Positions 1 through 7,296 of a stretch of DNA of 64,000 bases are shown piece after piece. How positions within the stretch are numbered: position 1 is the first letter of the stretch; each line of letters opens with the position of its first letter. The notes below the pieces were generated by a model. That model was not told where the DNA came from. It saw only the letters and a list, made by a program, of their open reading frames with translations, and did not search any database. The position numbers were made by a program, and so were the translations under genes. The stretch comes from Maricaulis sp047308265 (GTDB lineage Bacteria > Pseudomonadota > Alphaproteobacteria > Caulobacterales > Maricaulaceae). Location of the stretch: contig NZ_JBKQWY010000001.1 of the NCBI RefSeq assembly GCF_047308265.1, positions 372,001 to 436,000 on the forward strand, in the 5' to 3' direction.

Positions 1-83
1 CCACCGAATTTCTTGACGCCAAGGCGACGGCCTTCTGAGTCGCGACCGTTACGGGACGAACCGCCTGCTTTTTTGTGAGCCAT
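1..83 (-). CDS. rpmA: 50S ribosomal protein L27 (partial, N-terminal part)
   Basis: Only the first 27 codons are in the window; the gene runs off the left edge. The translation begins MAHKKAGGSSRNGRDSEGRR, the characteristic N-terminus of bacterial L27, whose flexible tail reaches the peptidyl-transferase centre. It starts with ATG 12 bases after the rplU stop codon, so it is the second gene of the usual rplU-rpmA ribosomal protein operon and is read from the promoter upstream of rplU. A GAGGA-type ribosome-binding site lies in the short spacer. The mature N-terminus here appears to begin directly at the KKAGGS segment without the longer cleavable extension found in Firmicutes. Identification is firm despite the short length, because both sequence and context agree. 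Confidence 0.97.
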   Translation of the reverse strand, partial: MAHKKAGGSSRNGRDSEGRRLGVKKFG

Positions 84-95
84 GAGTTAGTCCTC

Positions 96-746
96 CTACT
101 CGGCTGCCAGATCTTTGGCAGCGGAAATCCATTCACCCTTCTCGGCCTTGGCCTTGAGACCCGTGATGGTCTCGGAGAGGGCGTCGAGATCGGCATCCGT
201 CCACGCCGCAATCTGGGCGAAGGAGGTGATGCCGGCATCATTCAGCTTGGTAGCCAGAGCCGGGCCAACGCCGGTCAGCTTGGTCAGATCGTCCGCAGCG
301 GCGGCGGCTTTGGGAGCCTCGGTTTTCGGAGCGGTTTTCTTGGCCGGAGCCGCTTTTTCCGCCTTCGGTGCGACTTCGGCTTCAGCAGCCGGCGCAGCCG
401 TGGTGGTTTTCAGCTCGGTCTTGGCCTTGCCGCCCGGTGCGACGATCTCGGCGATGCGCACAACAGAACCCCACTGGCGGTGGCCCTTGGTGCGACGATA
501 ATTCTGACGACGGCGCTTCTTGAAGACGATGATCTTGCGTGCGCGATTGGTGTCGACCAGCTCACCGATGACCTGGGCGCCTTCAACGAGCGGAGATCCA
601 ACGGTCACACCGTCTTCACCGCCCAGCATCAGAACATCACCCAGAGCGAAGGTGTCGCCGGCTGCGCCTTCGAGTTTTTCAACCCGGATTTCGTCTCCGG
701 CCGCGACGCGGTATTGCTTGCCGCCGGTTTTGATCACTGCATACAT
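96..746 (-). CDS. rplU: 50S ribosomal protein L21 with C-terminal helix-hairpin-helix extension
   Basis: Residues 1-102 are a standard L21 (MYAVIKTGGKQYRV start; KKRRRQNYRRTKGHRQ 23S-rRNA-binding segment around residue 77-92). L21 is normally about 103 residues; this one has 216. The extra half is an Ala/Lys/Pro-rich linker (about residues 107-150) followed by a compact domain with LTGVGPALATKLNDAGI, a helix-hairpin-helix signature of the kind seen in nucleic-acid-binding proteins. Such tails are common on alphaproteobacterial L21. The gene is first in the rplU-rpmA operon, 12 bases before rpmA, with a 5' leader of roughly 190 nt from the promoter at 945-972. The tail probably gives extra RNA contact, but that is inference. 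Confidence 0.96.
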   Translation of the reverse strand: MYAVIKTGGKQYRVAAGDEIRVEKLEGAAGDTFALGDVLMLGGEDGVTVGSPLVEGAQVIGELVDTNRARKIIVFKKRRRQNYRRTKGHRQWGSVVRIAEIVAPGGKAKTELKTTTAAPAAEAEVAPKAEKAAPAKKTAPKTEAPKAAAAADDLTKLTGVGPALATKLNDAGITSFAQIAAWTDADLDALSETITGLKAKAEKGEWISAAKDLAAE

Positions 747-944
747 TGTATGACTGCCTTATGTATTCGGTACCGGATCTGCCTGGTTTTCAAGGCGTCC
801 CTCGCGGGGCAACCTGTCCAACCTGTCCATCCCGGACCCTTTTTCTTCGCCCTGTTATCGAGATGTCTGACGACCTCTCTCCAGTCAGGGCGTTGTTCCA
901 ATAATTTCCCCGCCCAAACGCAAGGCGCAGAGCGGAAAGCGGGC

Positions 945-972
945 TTTATACGGCGCTTATCCACAGAGTCAA
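945..972 (-). promoter_or_regulatory. sigma-70 promoter of rplU-rpmA
   Basis: Read on the minus strand there is TTGACT (967-972) and TATAAA (945-950) separated by 16 bases, close to the housekeeping consensus. Transcription would start near 938, leaving a leader of about 190 nt before rplU. That leader contains a doubled GGACAGGTT direct repeat, whose function is unknown. The rest of 747-1107 holds no gene that I can support; its right part is the promoter region of the divergent DUF2891 lipoprotein gene. Confidence 0.7.
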
Positions 973-1107
973 TGAAAACTGCATAGGATCGGTGACGCGT
1001 TTCGCCCGCCTCGATGCCGGAACCCGATGGGCGCGTGACCCATTGATCTTCGTTCCACTCCGGTTGAAGCTTGCATCAAGGTGAAGATGAACCCATCGGA
1101 GGGGACG

Positions 1108-2223
1108 ATGAAACATGTAATGGCTCTGGCGGCGAGCGGTCTCGTTCTGGTGGCGTGCGGGTCCGAAACGCAAACTGCGGCGTCAAACACCCCGTCCTTT
1201 CCCGAAGCGCGTCCCGATGTCGTTGAGGATCGTTTTGCGCGTCTGGCGCTGACCTGCGTTCATCAGGAATACCCTAACAAGATCAGCCATGTCCTTCAGG
1301 GCGATGGGGATGTGCGTCCACCGCGCGAGCTGTATCCCGCCTTCTACGGGTGTTTTGACTGGCATTCCTCGGTGCATGGCCATTGGCTACTCGTTCGTAT
1401 TCTGGCCACGGATCCGGACACGCCGATGCGATCGGCCATCGAAAGCGCCCTCAGTCAGAGCTTCACGGCGGACAATATTGCGGGCGAGACAGCTTACTAC
1501 CTGCAGGACGGGCGACGCTCGTTCGAACGGCCCTATGGCCTGGCCTGGTTCCTCCAGCTCGTCGCGGAACTGGAGGAGAGCGATGATCCGCTCCAGCGGG
1601 AATGGCGTGAGACCTTGCGGCCGCTTGAAACCGCGATTGTCGAGCAGATCCAGGCCTGGCTGCCCAATCTGGCCTATCCCATTCGCCTGGGCACACATGC
1701 GCAGACCGCCTTCGCCTTCGGGCTCATGATCGATTATGCGCGTACGACCGGCCAAACGGAGCTGGAGCGTCAGCTGATCGCCAAAGTGCTCGACTTCCAT
1801 GCCGGTGATGAGAATTGCCCACTGGCCTATGAACCGTCGGGAGAGGATTTCCTCTCCCCCTGCCTCATGGAAGCAGACCTGATGCGGCGTGTTCTGGAGG
1901 CGGAAGAGTATGCGGACTGGCTGAGCGCCTTCATGCCCGATATTCCTTTGGACGGCCGCGGCGACTGGCTGGCGCCGGGCGTGGTGACCGATGCGACGGA
2001 TGGCAAGCTGGTCCATCTGGACGGGCTGAACCTGTCGCGGGCCTGGGCCCTGGAGGGCATGGCATCGGGCCTGCCGGAGACGGACCCCCGTCGCTCCGCG
2101 CTGCTGGCCAGTGCGGAGCGTCACAGTGCGGTGGGTATCGCCGCCGTGTCGGACGAGCATTATTCGGGCAGCCACTGGCTAGGCAGTTTTGCCACCTATC
2201 TGACAACACAGCGGGGATTATAG
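1108..2223 (+). CDS. DUF2891 family lipoprotein
   Basis: A 371-residue protein with a lipoprotein signal peptide (MKHVMALAASGLVLVAC; lipobox LVAC, Cys at about residue 17), so it is probably anchored in an envelope membrane facing the periplasm. The mature part matches the DUF2891 pattern: CVHQEYPNK, then LYPAFYGCFDWHSSVHGHW near residue 85, and a C-terminal SDEHYSGSHWLGSFA. The family resembles all-helical barrel proteins, but no reaction is established. The start at 1108 is chosen over GTG 1081 and ATG 1087 because GGAGGGG sits just upstream of it and the signal peptide starts there. The gene is monocistronic, divergent from rplU and followed by the tRNA-fragment array. Confidence 0.85.
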   Translation: MKHVMALAASGLVLVACGSETQTAASNTPSFPEARPDVVEDRFARLALTCVHQEYPNKISHVLQGDGDVRPPRELYPAFYGCFDWHSSVHGHWLLVRILATDPDTPMRSAIESALSQSFTADNIAGETAYYLQDGRRSFERPYGLAWFLQLVAELEESDDPLQREWRETLRPLETAIVEQIQAWLPNLAYPIRLGTHAQTAFAFGLMIDYARTTGQTELERQLIAKVLDFHAGDENCPLAYEPSGEDFLSPCLMEADLMRRVLEAEEYADWLSAFMPDIPLDGRGDWLAPGVVTDATDGKLVHLDGLNLSRAWALEGMASGLPETDPRRSALLASAERHSAVGIAAVSDEHYSGSHWLGSFATYLTTQRGL

Positions 2224-2279
2224 CGCTCAACGGGACGTATTTTGATCGCGTTCCCGAGGGCCTGTGGAGAGCTGCTACA

Positions 2280-3174
2280 GCCTGCCTGCGGCAGCGCTGC
2301 CCTCGTGATTTTGTTCGACCACTCAGTCAAAACCCCCGCTCCCATACGCAGTGCGTAAGACCCTTTTGCGGAGAGGTGCCGGAGGGGTCGCCCGCGCTGC
2401 CTGCGGCAGCGCTCCCCTCGTGATTTTTTTAGACCACTCAGTCAAAACCCCCGCTCCCAAACGCATTGCGTAAGACCCTTTTGCGGAGAGGTGCCGGAGT
2501 GGTCGCCCGCGCTGCCTGCGGCAGCGCTCCCCTCTTGATTTTGTTCGACCACTCAGTCAAAACCCCCGCTCCCATACGCATTGCGTAAGACCCTTTTGCG
2601 GAGAGGTGCCGGAGTGGTCGCCCGCGCTGCCTGCGGCAGCGCTCCCCTCTTGATTTTGTTCGACCACTCAGTCAAAACCCCCGCTCCCATACGCATTGCG
2701 TAAGACCCTTTTGCGGAGAGGTGCCGGAGTGGTCGCCCGCGCTGCCTGCGGCAGCGCTCCCCTCTTGATTTTGTTCGACCACTCAGTCAAAACCCCCGCT
2801 CCCATACGCATTGCGTAAGACCCTTTTGCGGAGAGGTGCCGGAGTGGTCGCCCGCGCTGCCTGCGGCAGCGCTCCCCTCTTGATTTTGTTCGACCACTCA
2901 GTCAAAACCCCCGCTCCCATACGCATTGCGTAAGACCCTTTTGCGGAGAGGTGCCGGAGTGGTCGCCCGCGCTGCCTGCGGCAGCGCTCCCCTCTTGATT
3001 TTGTTCGACCACTCAGTCAAAACCCCCGCTCCCATACGCATTGCGTAAGACCCTTTTGCGGAGAGGTGCCGGAGTGGTCGCCCGCGCTGCCTGCGGCAGC
3101 GCTCCCCTCTTGATTTTGTTCGACCACTCAGTCAAAACCCCCGCTCCCATACGCATTGCGTAAGACCCTTTTGC

Positions 3175-3199
<25 letters not shown>
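2280..3199 (+). repeat. Eight 115-bp tandem units, each ending in the 5' 25 nt of tRNA-Ser
   Basis: The period is exactly 115 bases: the 25-nt block GGAGAGGTGCCGGAGTGG+TCGCCCG starts at 2370, 2485, 2600, 2715, 2830, 2945, 3060 and finally 3175, where it continues into an intact tRNA-Ser gene. Each unit has (i) a perfect hairpin GCGCTGCC-TGC-GGCAGCGC at the junction, (ii) a spacer with CGACCACTC, whose reverse complement GAGTGGTCG lies in the tRNA block, (iii) the small palindrome TACGCA-T-TGCGTA, and (iv) the tRNA 5' block. Units 3-8 are almost identical; units 1 and 2 differ (GAGGGGTC for GAGTGGTC and CAGTGCG in unit 1; a TTTTTTTAGACC run in unit 2). No protein gene lies in 2224-3174. The array most simply arose by repeated duplication of the tRNA upstream region plus tRNA 5' end; whether the units are transcribed is unknown. 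Confidence 0.95.
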
Positions 3200-3264
<65 letters not shown>

Positions 3265-3277
3265 CTCAGACCGGCAG

Positions 3278-4084
3278 GGCAGTGTCAGATTAAACGCCGC
3301 TTGAGCGAGTTCGCTTGATTTCGTAGCGTTTTCTGATGCGTAATCCGTTCCGATACTTCAAGACGTCGCCTGAGATCATCCGCCTTGCCGTAATGATGTA
3401 CATCCGCTTCCCGCTTTCGCTACGGAACATCGAAGATCTGCTCCACGAACGCGGCATCGACATCACCCACGAGACGGTGCGCTTTTGGTGGAACCGGTTC
3501 GGTCCACTCTTCGCGAAGTCGATCCGAAGAGGCCGCGTCCGGAACACGAACTACTCGAACTGGACCTGGCATCTCGACGAAGTTTTCGTCCGGATAAACG
3601 GCGAACTCCACTATCTCTGGCGGGCCGTCGATCATGAGGGCGAAGTGCTGGAGGCGTTCATCACCAAACGCCGGGATCGCAAGGCAGCGTTGAAGTTTTT
3701 GCGCAAAGCAATGAAGCGATATGGCCGCCCGGATGTCGTTGTGACGGATCGGTTGGGCTCATACAAAGCCGCTATGCGAGAGATTGGAAATGCGGGCCGC
3801 CAAGAAACTGGGAGGCGGCTCAACAATCGGGCCGAAAACTCACATCAGCCGCTAAGGGGACGAGAGAAAGTCATGACGCGGTTCAGGTCGATGCGAAGTC
3901 TTCAGAAATTCGCCGCCGTCCAGTCTTCCATCCACAACCACTTCAATCTCGAACGGCATTTCTACCGCCGCGAAGAATTCAAGGAAAACCGTACCCAAGC
4001 CCTGGCCGAACGGCATCAACTCGCGGCCTGAGTCGGGATCAAACCCGGTCTTTTGAGACCGATCCGTTTTCGTCTGACAGCACC
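3278..4084 (+). mobile_element. IS6-family insertion sequence, copy 1
   Basis: The 807-bp element has imperfect terminal inverted repeats: the left end reads GGCAGTGTCAGATTAAACG and the right end, reverse-complemented, GGTGCTGTCAGACGAAAACG. It contains one transposase gene and a CGGTCT-TTTG-AGACCG hairpin (4046-4061) after the stop codon. The same length and ends recur at 9860-10666, which fixes the boundaries. No flanking 8-bp duplication is seen. It sits 13 bp after tRNA-Ser. Confidence 0.9.
3336..4031 (+). CDS. IS6-family transposase (copy 1)
   Basis: A 231-residue DDE transposase of the IS6/IS26 type. An N-terminal helix-turn-helix region (about residues 10-55, with RGIDITHETVRFWWNRFGP) precedes the catalytic core: first Asp in WHLDEVFV (about residue 77), second Asp in VVTDRLGSYK (about 137), Glu in NNRAENSHQ (about 168), followed by the typical RSMRSLQKFAAVQSSIHNHF tail. 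Its length is normal for the family, and nothing is obviously broken, so it is probably functional. It is about 89% identical to the copy at 9918-10613, with stretches of identical DNA alternating with divergent ones. Confidence 0.95.
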   Translation: MRNPFRYFKTSPEIIRLAVMMYIRFPLSLRNIEDLLHERGIDITHETVRFWWNRFGPLFAKSIRRGRVRNTNYSNWTWHLDEVFVRINGELHYLWRAVDHEGEVLEAFITKRRDRKAALKFLRKAMKRYGRPDVVVTDRLGSYKAAMREIGNAGRQETGRRLNNRAENSHQPLRGREKVMTRFRSMRSLQKFAAVQSSIHNHFNLERHFYRREEFKENRTQALAERHQLAA

Positions 4085-4100
4085 TTTGTCTGACAGCACC
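4085..4100 (+). repeat. Duplicated IS right end
   Basis: Directly after the right end of IS copy 1 the end sequence is repeated: TTTGTCTGACAGCACC follows CGTCTGACAGCACC, so two copies of GTCTGACAGCACC lie 16 bases apart. Copy 2 of the IS has only one such end. It may be the scar of a nested insertion or of an imprecise deletion of an adjacent IS. Confidence 0.8.
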
Positions 4101-4102
4101 CG

Positions 4103-4135
4103 CGTCTCAACTCGGCCTTTTTCCAAGTTGAGACG
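4103..4135. terminator. Inverted repeat, possible terminator or regulatory hairpin
   Basis: CGTCTCAACT and AGTTGAGACG form a 10-bp perfect stem around a 13-base T-rich loop, 57 bases before the DUF3089 gene. It could insulate the downstream genes from IS transcription or be a regulator site; there is no 3' U tract, so a terminator role is uncertain. Confidence 0.35.
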
Positions 4136-4192
4136 ACTGTAAGAGCTCACACGCTCCATCATGGCTATGACACAAATTTGCTTTGGAACGTG

Positions 4193-5287
4193 ATGATGAC
4201 CTCTTTGTTCAGGCGGATCCGCCTGGTGCTAATTATCCTGACCGGTTTGACAGTGACAGGCTGTAACGTCCACTGGCGCGCCGGGTATGGCTTTTTATGG
4301 GTGCTCAAGCCCGGTGGCGAAGCCGAAAATGTGGGTGTGCAGCCAGACTATGGTTCGCTTGAGGGCTGGCTGGCCCATCCGCAATCGTTTGAGGCCGCAG
4401 ACATCCTGCCTGAGCATGTCGCCGCTGCACCGGAGGTCCGCCCCGCCGCCGCGTTTTATGTTCACCCCACCAGCCTGATCAGCCGCGCCGCCTGGAACCA
4501 GGCCGAACCCCAACTGTATGACGAGATGCGCGACGGGTTACACCTGCCCAACCAGGCCAGTGCTCTGCAGAGCTGTTGCGATGTTTTTGCGCCGCGCTAT
4601 CGCCAGGCCACGTTTTACAGCTTTGCAGACCGTGGGCCCAATGGCGCGCTCGCGCTCGATATCGCCTATAGCGATGTTGAAGCCGCGTTTGACGCCTTCC
4701 TCGCTCAGATCCGCCCTGATCGCCCGATCATCCTGGCCGGTCACAGCCAGGGTTCGGCTCATATCCAGCGTCTGATGGTGGAGCGGTTCGATGATGCGGC
4801 GCTCCGTCGTCGACTGGTGGTATCCTTGGTACCTGGCTATCCGCTGGCCGCTGGTGATGGCGGGCAGGTCCTACCATGCGCTAGCGAAACCGATAGCGGC
4901 TGTTTTCTCAGCTGGAATATCCGCACCGACACCGCCTTCATCCCCGGATTTTTCAAGCACGTACCGATCTGGGATGGCAGTGATTATCAACGCGCCGATG
5001 ATGCGGGTGTCTGCCATGATCCAGGCATCGAGACCGCCGCGCCGAGCGGCTATCTGGGCGGGTTTTACCTGATCGCCGAAGGGGGGCCTGGCCCCCGCCT
5101 GCTGGATACCGGCGCACAAGGCCGATGCGAGAGCGGCTGGTTGACCCTGACGGAGCTGACTGATGAGCGCTTTGCCGAGGTCCAGCTATCGGGCGGCTGG
5201 CTGCATGCCTATGAGTATGCGCTGGTCTGGGGTGGTGTACGGGCCGATCTGCAACAGCGGCTCGCGGCCTGGGAGTCAGCGCAATGA
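4193..5287 (+). CDS. DUF3089 alpha/beta-hydrolase lipoprotein
   Basis: About 364 residues. The N-terminus is a lipoprotein signal (MMTSLFRRIRLVLIILTG then TVTGC lipobox), so the enzyme should be membrane-anchored and periplasm-facing. The body fits DUF3089, a lipase/esterase-like alpha/beta hydrolase family: AAFYVHPTS near residue 90, and the nucleophile elbow GHSQGS (about residue 190) that holds the catalytic Ser. A late WLHAYEY segment probably carries the catalytic His. The substrate is unknown. The start at 4193 or 4196 is preferred to TTG 4178 because the signal peptide begins there. It overlaps the next gene by 4 bp, forming a three-gene unit with the membrane protein and AraC regulator inside the IS-bounded segment. 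Confidence 0.82.
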   Translation: MMTSLFRRIRLVLIILTGLTVTGCNVHWRAGYGFLWVLKPGGEAENVGVQPDYGSLEGWLAHPQSFEAADILPEHVAAAPEVRPAAAFYVHPTSLISRAAWNQAEPQLYDEMRDGLHLPNQASALQSCCDVFAPRYRQATFYSFADRGPNGALALDIAYSDVEAAFDAFLAQIRPDRPIILAGHSQGSAHIQRLMVERFDDAALRRRLVVSLVPGYPLAAGDGGQVLPCASETDSGCFLSWNIRTDTAFIPGFFKHVPIWDGSDYQRADDAGVCHDPGIETAAPSGYLGGFYLIAEGGPGPRLLDTGAQGRCESGWLTLTELTDERFAEVQLSGGWLHAYEYALVWGGVRADLQQRLAAWESAQ

Positions 5288-6063
5288 CCCGGCTGATGAC
5301 ATATTTTGCAATCACTCTGGCCGCGGCTGCGGCCTGGTCGATCACCGTTGGGGCCCATGAGCTGGTCGGACATGGCGGCGGCTGTCTAATCGTTGAAGGC
5401 TGTACCGGGCGGTATGCCGACGCGATGTATTTCGACTTTGCCTATGATGGCGATGAGCTGGGCCGGGCGATCATTCTCATCGCCGGGCCGCTCGCCAGCT
5501 TTGTACTGGGCCTTGTGGGGCTGGTGCTACGGTTGGGATTAAAGCGCCCGCGCCCTGGTCTGGACTGGCTCGCCTGGGCGCTAATCCCTGCAGGCTGGAT
5601 ATCAGGCGGCGCCTATGTGGCCTTCGGTCAATTCATCCATCCAGGCATGGACACCGCCCAGCTCGCCCGCATGGGTGGAGACAATGCCAGCGTGATCATC
5701 ACCATTATTGGCAGTGCCAGCATTCTGCTCGGCGTGATTGCCTCGGCCCTGTTGATGCCGGTGAAAATCCCAAAGTGGAGCCGGCCGCTGGTCGTGCTGG
5801 CAGCTGTCCTCGGCTATGCGCTGTCCGCACTGGGCGCGGCCTATTTTGTTCCCGGCGAGCGTGAGTTTTTGATGATGGGCGCATTTGGGGCCAGCGTTTT
5901 GTTCACCACAGCGCTGTGGATCGCCGCCCTGCCCTGGCCCACATTGCGACCACGCCAGACCAGTGGCAGGCCAGGCATACTGGAAAGCCTGGTATTGCTG
6001 GCGCTGACCGGCGGGTATGTCTTTATCCTGGGACCAGGAATTAGTTTCGGCGCGGGAGGCTAG
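5284..6063 (+). CDS. Polytopic membrane protein with HELVGHG motif
   Basis: A 259-residue protein with roughly six hydrophobic helices. In the first segment, residues 24-31 read AHELVGHG; the HE...H arrangement recalls membrane-embedded zinc metalloproteases of the M50/site-2 kind, but the spacing is HExxxH rather than HExxH, so the metal-site assignment is only suggestive. A later GPLASF segment (about residue 69) resembles the helix following the active site in M50 proteins. The start overlaps the DUF3089 stop (ATGA), and two bases separate its stop from the AraC-type gene, so the three genes are co-translated. No known family was recognised with certainty; an unusual protease or a plain integral-membrane partner of the regulator are both possible. 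Confidence 0.6.
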   Translation: MTRLMTYFAITLAAAAAWSITVGAHELVGHGGGCLIVEGCTGRYADAMYFDFAYDGDELGRAIILIAGPLASFVLGLVGLVLRLGLKRPRPGLDWLAWALIPAGWISGGAYVAFGQFIHPGMDTAQLARMGGDNASVIITIIGSASILLGVIASALLMPVKIPKWSRPLVVLAAVLGYALSALGAAYFVPGEREFLMMGAFGASVLFTTALWIAALPWPTLRPRQTSGRPGILESLVLLALTGGYVFILGPGISFGAGG

Positions 6064-6065
6064 CG

Positions 6066-7130
6066 ATGTTCATACTGGGCGCAGGCTTTGCCATGGCGCT
6101 GGCGGCTGCTAGCCTGCTGCTCAGCACCGGGCGTAGCGCAGATCGGTGGCTGGCGGCGATGGGCTTGGCGGCGGCTTTGGCCACTGGCGCGATTGCGCTG
6201 GTGCGCGCTGAAGTCTCGCTGCCAGGCGTGTGGCCAGCCTATCTGGCCGGGCCAGTTTTCATGGCGACCCCGGCGCTTTTCTATCTGTACATCCGAGCAA
6301 TGACCGGTGCTGTACGCTTTTTGGACTGGGCCTGGCTGCTGCCTGGTCTGATCTACGGATTGGGGCTGGTCCTGGTGGCGCTCGCAATGCCGGATGCGCT
6401 GGGCGTAGAGGCCGGGCTGACTACGTTAAGCGGCGAAGCTGGGGTTTGGTTGACGCCAGTGCCCATTTTGGTGACGCTGATCCTGCCCGTGGTCGGACTT
6501 GTTCAGATTTCCCGGCATCGAAAGCGGCTAGAAGCCAATCTGGCAGAGCTGGATAGCCGCGATCTGGCTTGGGCACGGGCGCTGCTCTGGCTGAACCTTT
6601 TTGTTATCGCATTCAGTGCGGTCTCAGCGGGCCTGGCCGCCCAGTTCGGCCTTGATGCGTCGGTGCGGATTTTTGATCTGTTTGTTGTGTTCCTTGCGGT
6701 GCAACTAGGCGCGATCCTGCATTTCGCCGCGCGCGAACGTCGACCTGTGCTGGAACGCGAGCCAGCCCTCGCAGCAGCTCCGGCGCCAGCCCGGCTCGAC
6801 GCCAAGGCGCTTAATGCGTTGCTGGATGATGATGCGCTGTTGCTCAGGCCAGACCTGCGCATTCGCGATGTGTCCGATGCAGCCGGATTGCCGGTGGAGG
6901 ACCTCTCCCACGCGATCCGGACCAGCCTTGATGAGAGCTTCTTTGACTTTGTTAACCGCAGGCGCGTGGAACGGGTTCAGGCGCTGCTTACCACGCCGGG
7001 CAATGAGGCGCGCTCACTGCTTGATCTGGCTTTTGAAGCAGGATTTCAGAGCAAGGCGACATTTAATCGAGTCTTCCGCGCCCAGACCGGGCACACGCCC
7101 AGCCAGTGGCGCAAGGGCCTCAACCAGTAA
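6066..7130 (+). CDS. AraC-family regulator with N-terminal membrane domain
   Basis: 354 residues. Residues 1-215 form about six or seven transmembrane helices (MFILGAGFAMALAAASLLLS onward), replacing the soluble sensor of classical AraC proteins. Residues 255-354 are a C-terminal AraC/XylS DNA-binding domain: IRDVSDAAGLPVEDLSHAIR for the first helix-turn-helix and DLAFEAGFQSKATFNRVFR with the typical TGHTPSQWRKG ending for the second. Membrane-bound AraC regulators of this layout are common in Bacteroidetes and alphaproteobacteria and usually sense an envelope signal. A GGGAGG ribosome-binding site precedes the ATG. As third gene of the DUF3089 unit it probably controls that unit in response to a membrane or periplasmic cue. 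Confidence 0.88.
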   Translation: MFILGAGFAMALAAASLLLSTGRSADRWLAAMGLAAALATGAIALVRAEVSLPGVWPAYLAGPVFMATPALFYLYIRAMTGAVRFLDWAWLLPGLIYGLGLVLVALAMPDALGVEAGLTTLSGEAGVWLTPVPILVTLILPVVGLVQISRHRKRLEANLAELDSRDLAWARALLWLNLFVIAFSAVSAGLAAQFGLDASVRIFDLFVVFLAVQLGAILHFAARERRPVLEREPALAAAPAPARLDAKALNALLDDDALLLRPDLRIRDVSDAAGLPVEDLSHAIRTSLDESFFDFVNRRRVERVQALLTTPGNEARSLLDLAFEAGFQSKATFNRVFRAQTGHTPSQWRKGLNQ

Positions 7131-7296
7131 GCCGCAACGTCAGCGGGGCGCTGTCAGACAAGAAGAACGGTCTCGAAGGCAAACAAGATCCAAAAGCTTC
7201 CGGACCACTGATGGAGCTAGGCAGCAAGCGGCGCGTGGCTCTATCGTCCAAGGTGCTTGAGAGAAGTTTAGTGCTCCAATTTTGTGATGTGTTGAT

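Noticed and set aside
5284..6063. Confident site-2 protease assignment
   Set aside because: The motif spacing is HExxxH, not HExxH, and the second metal ligand (NPDG-like) was not found.
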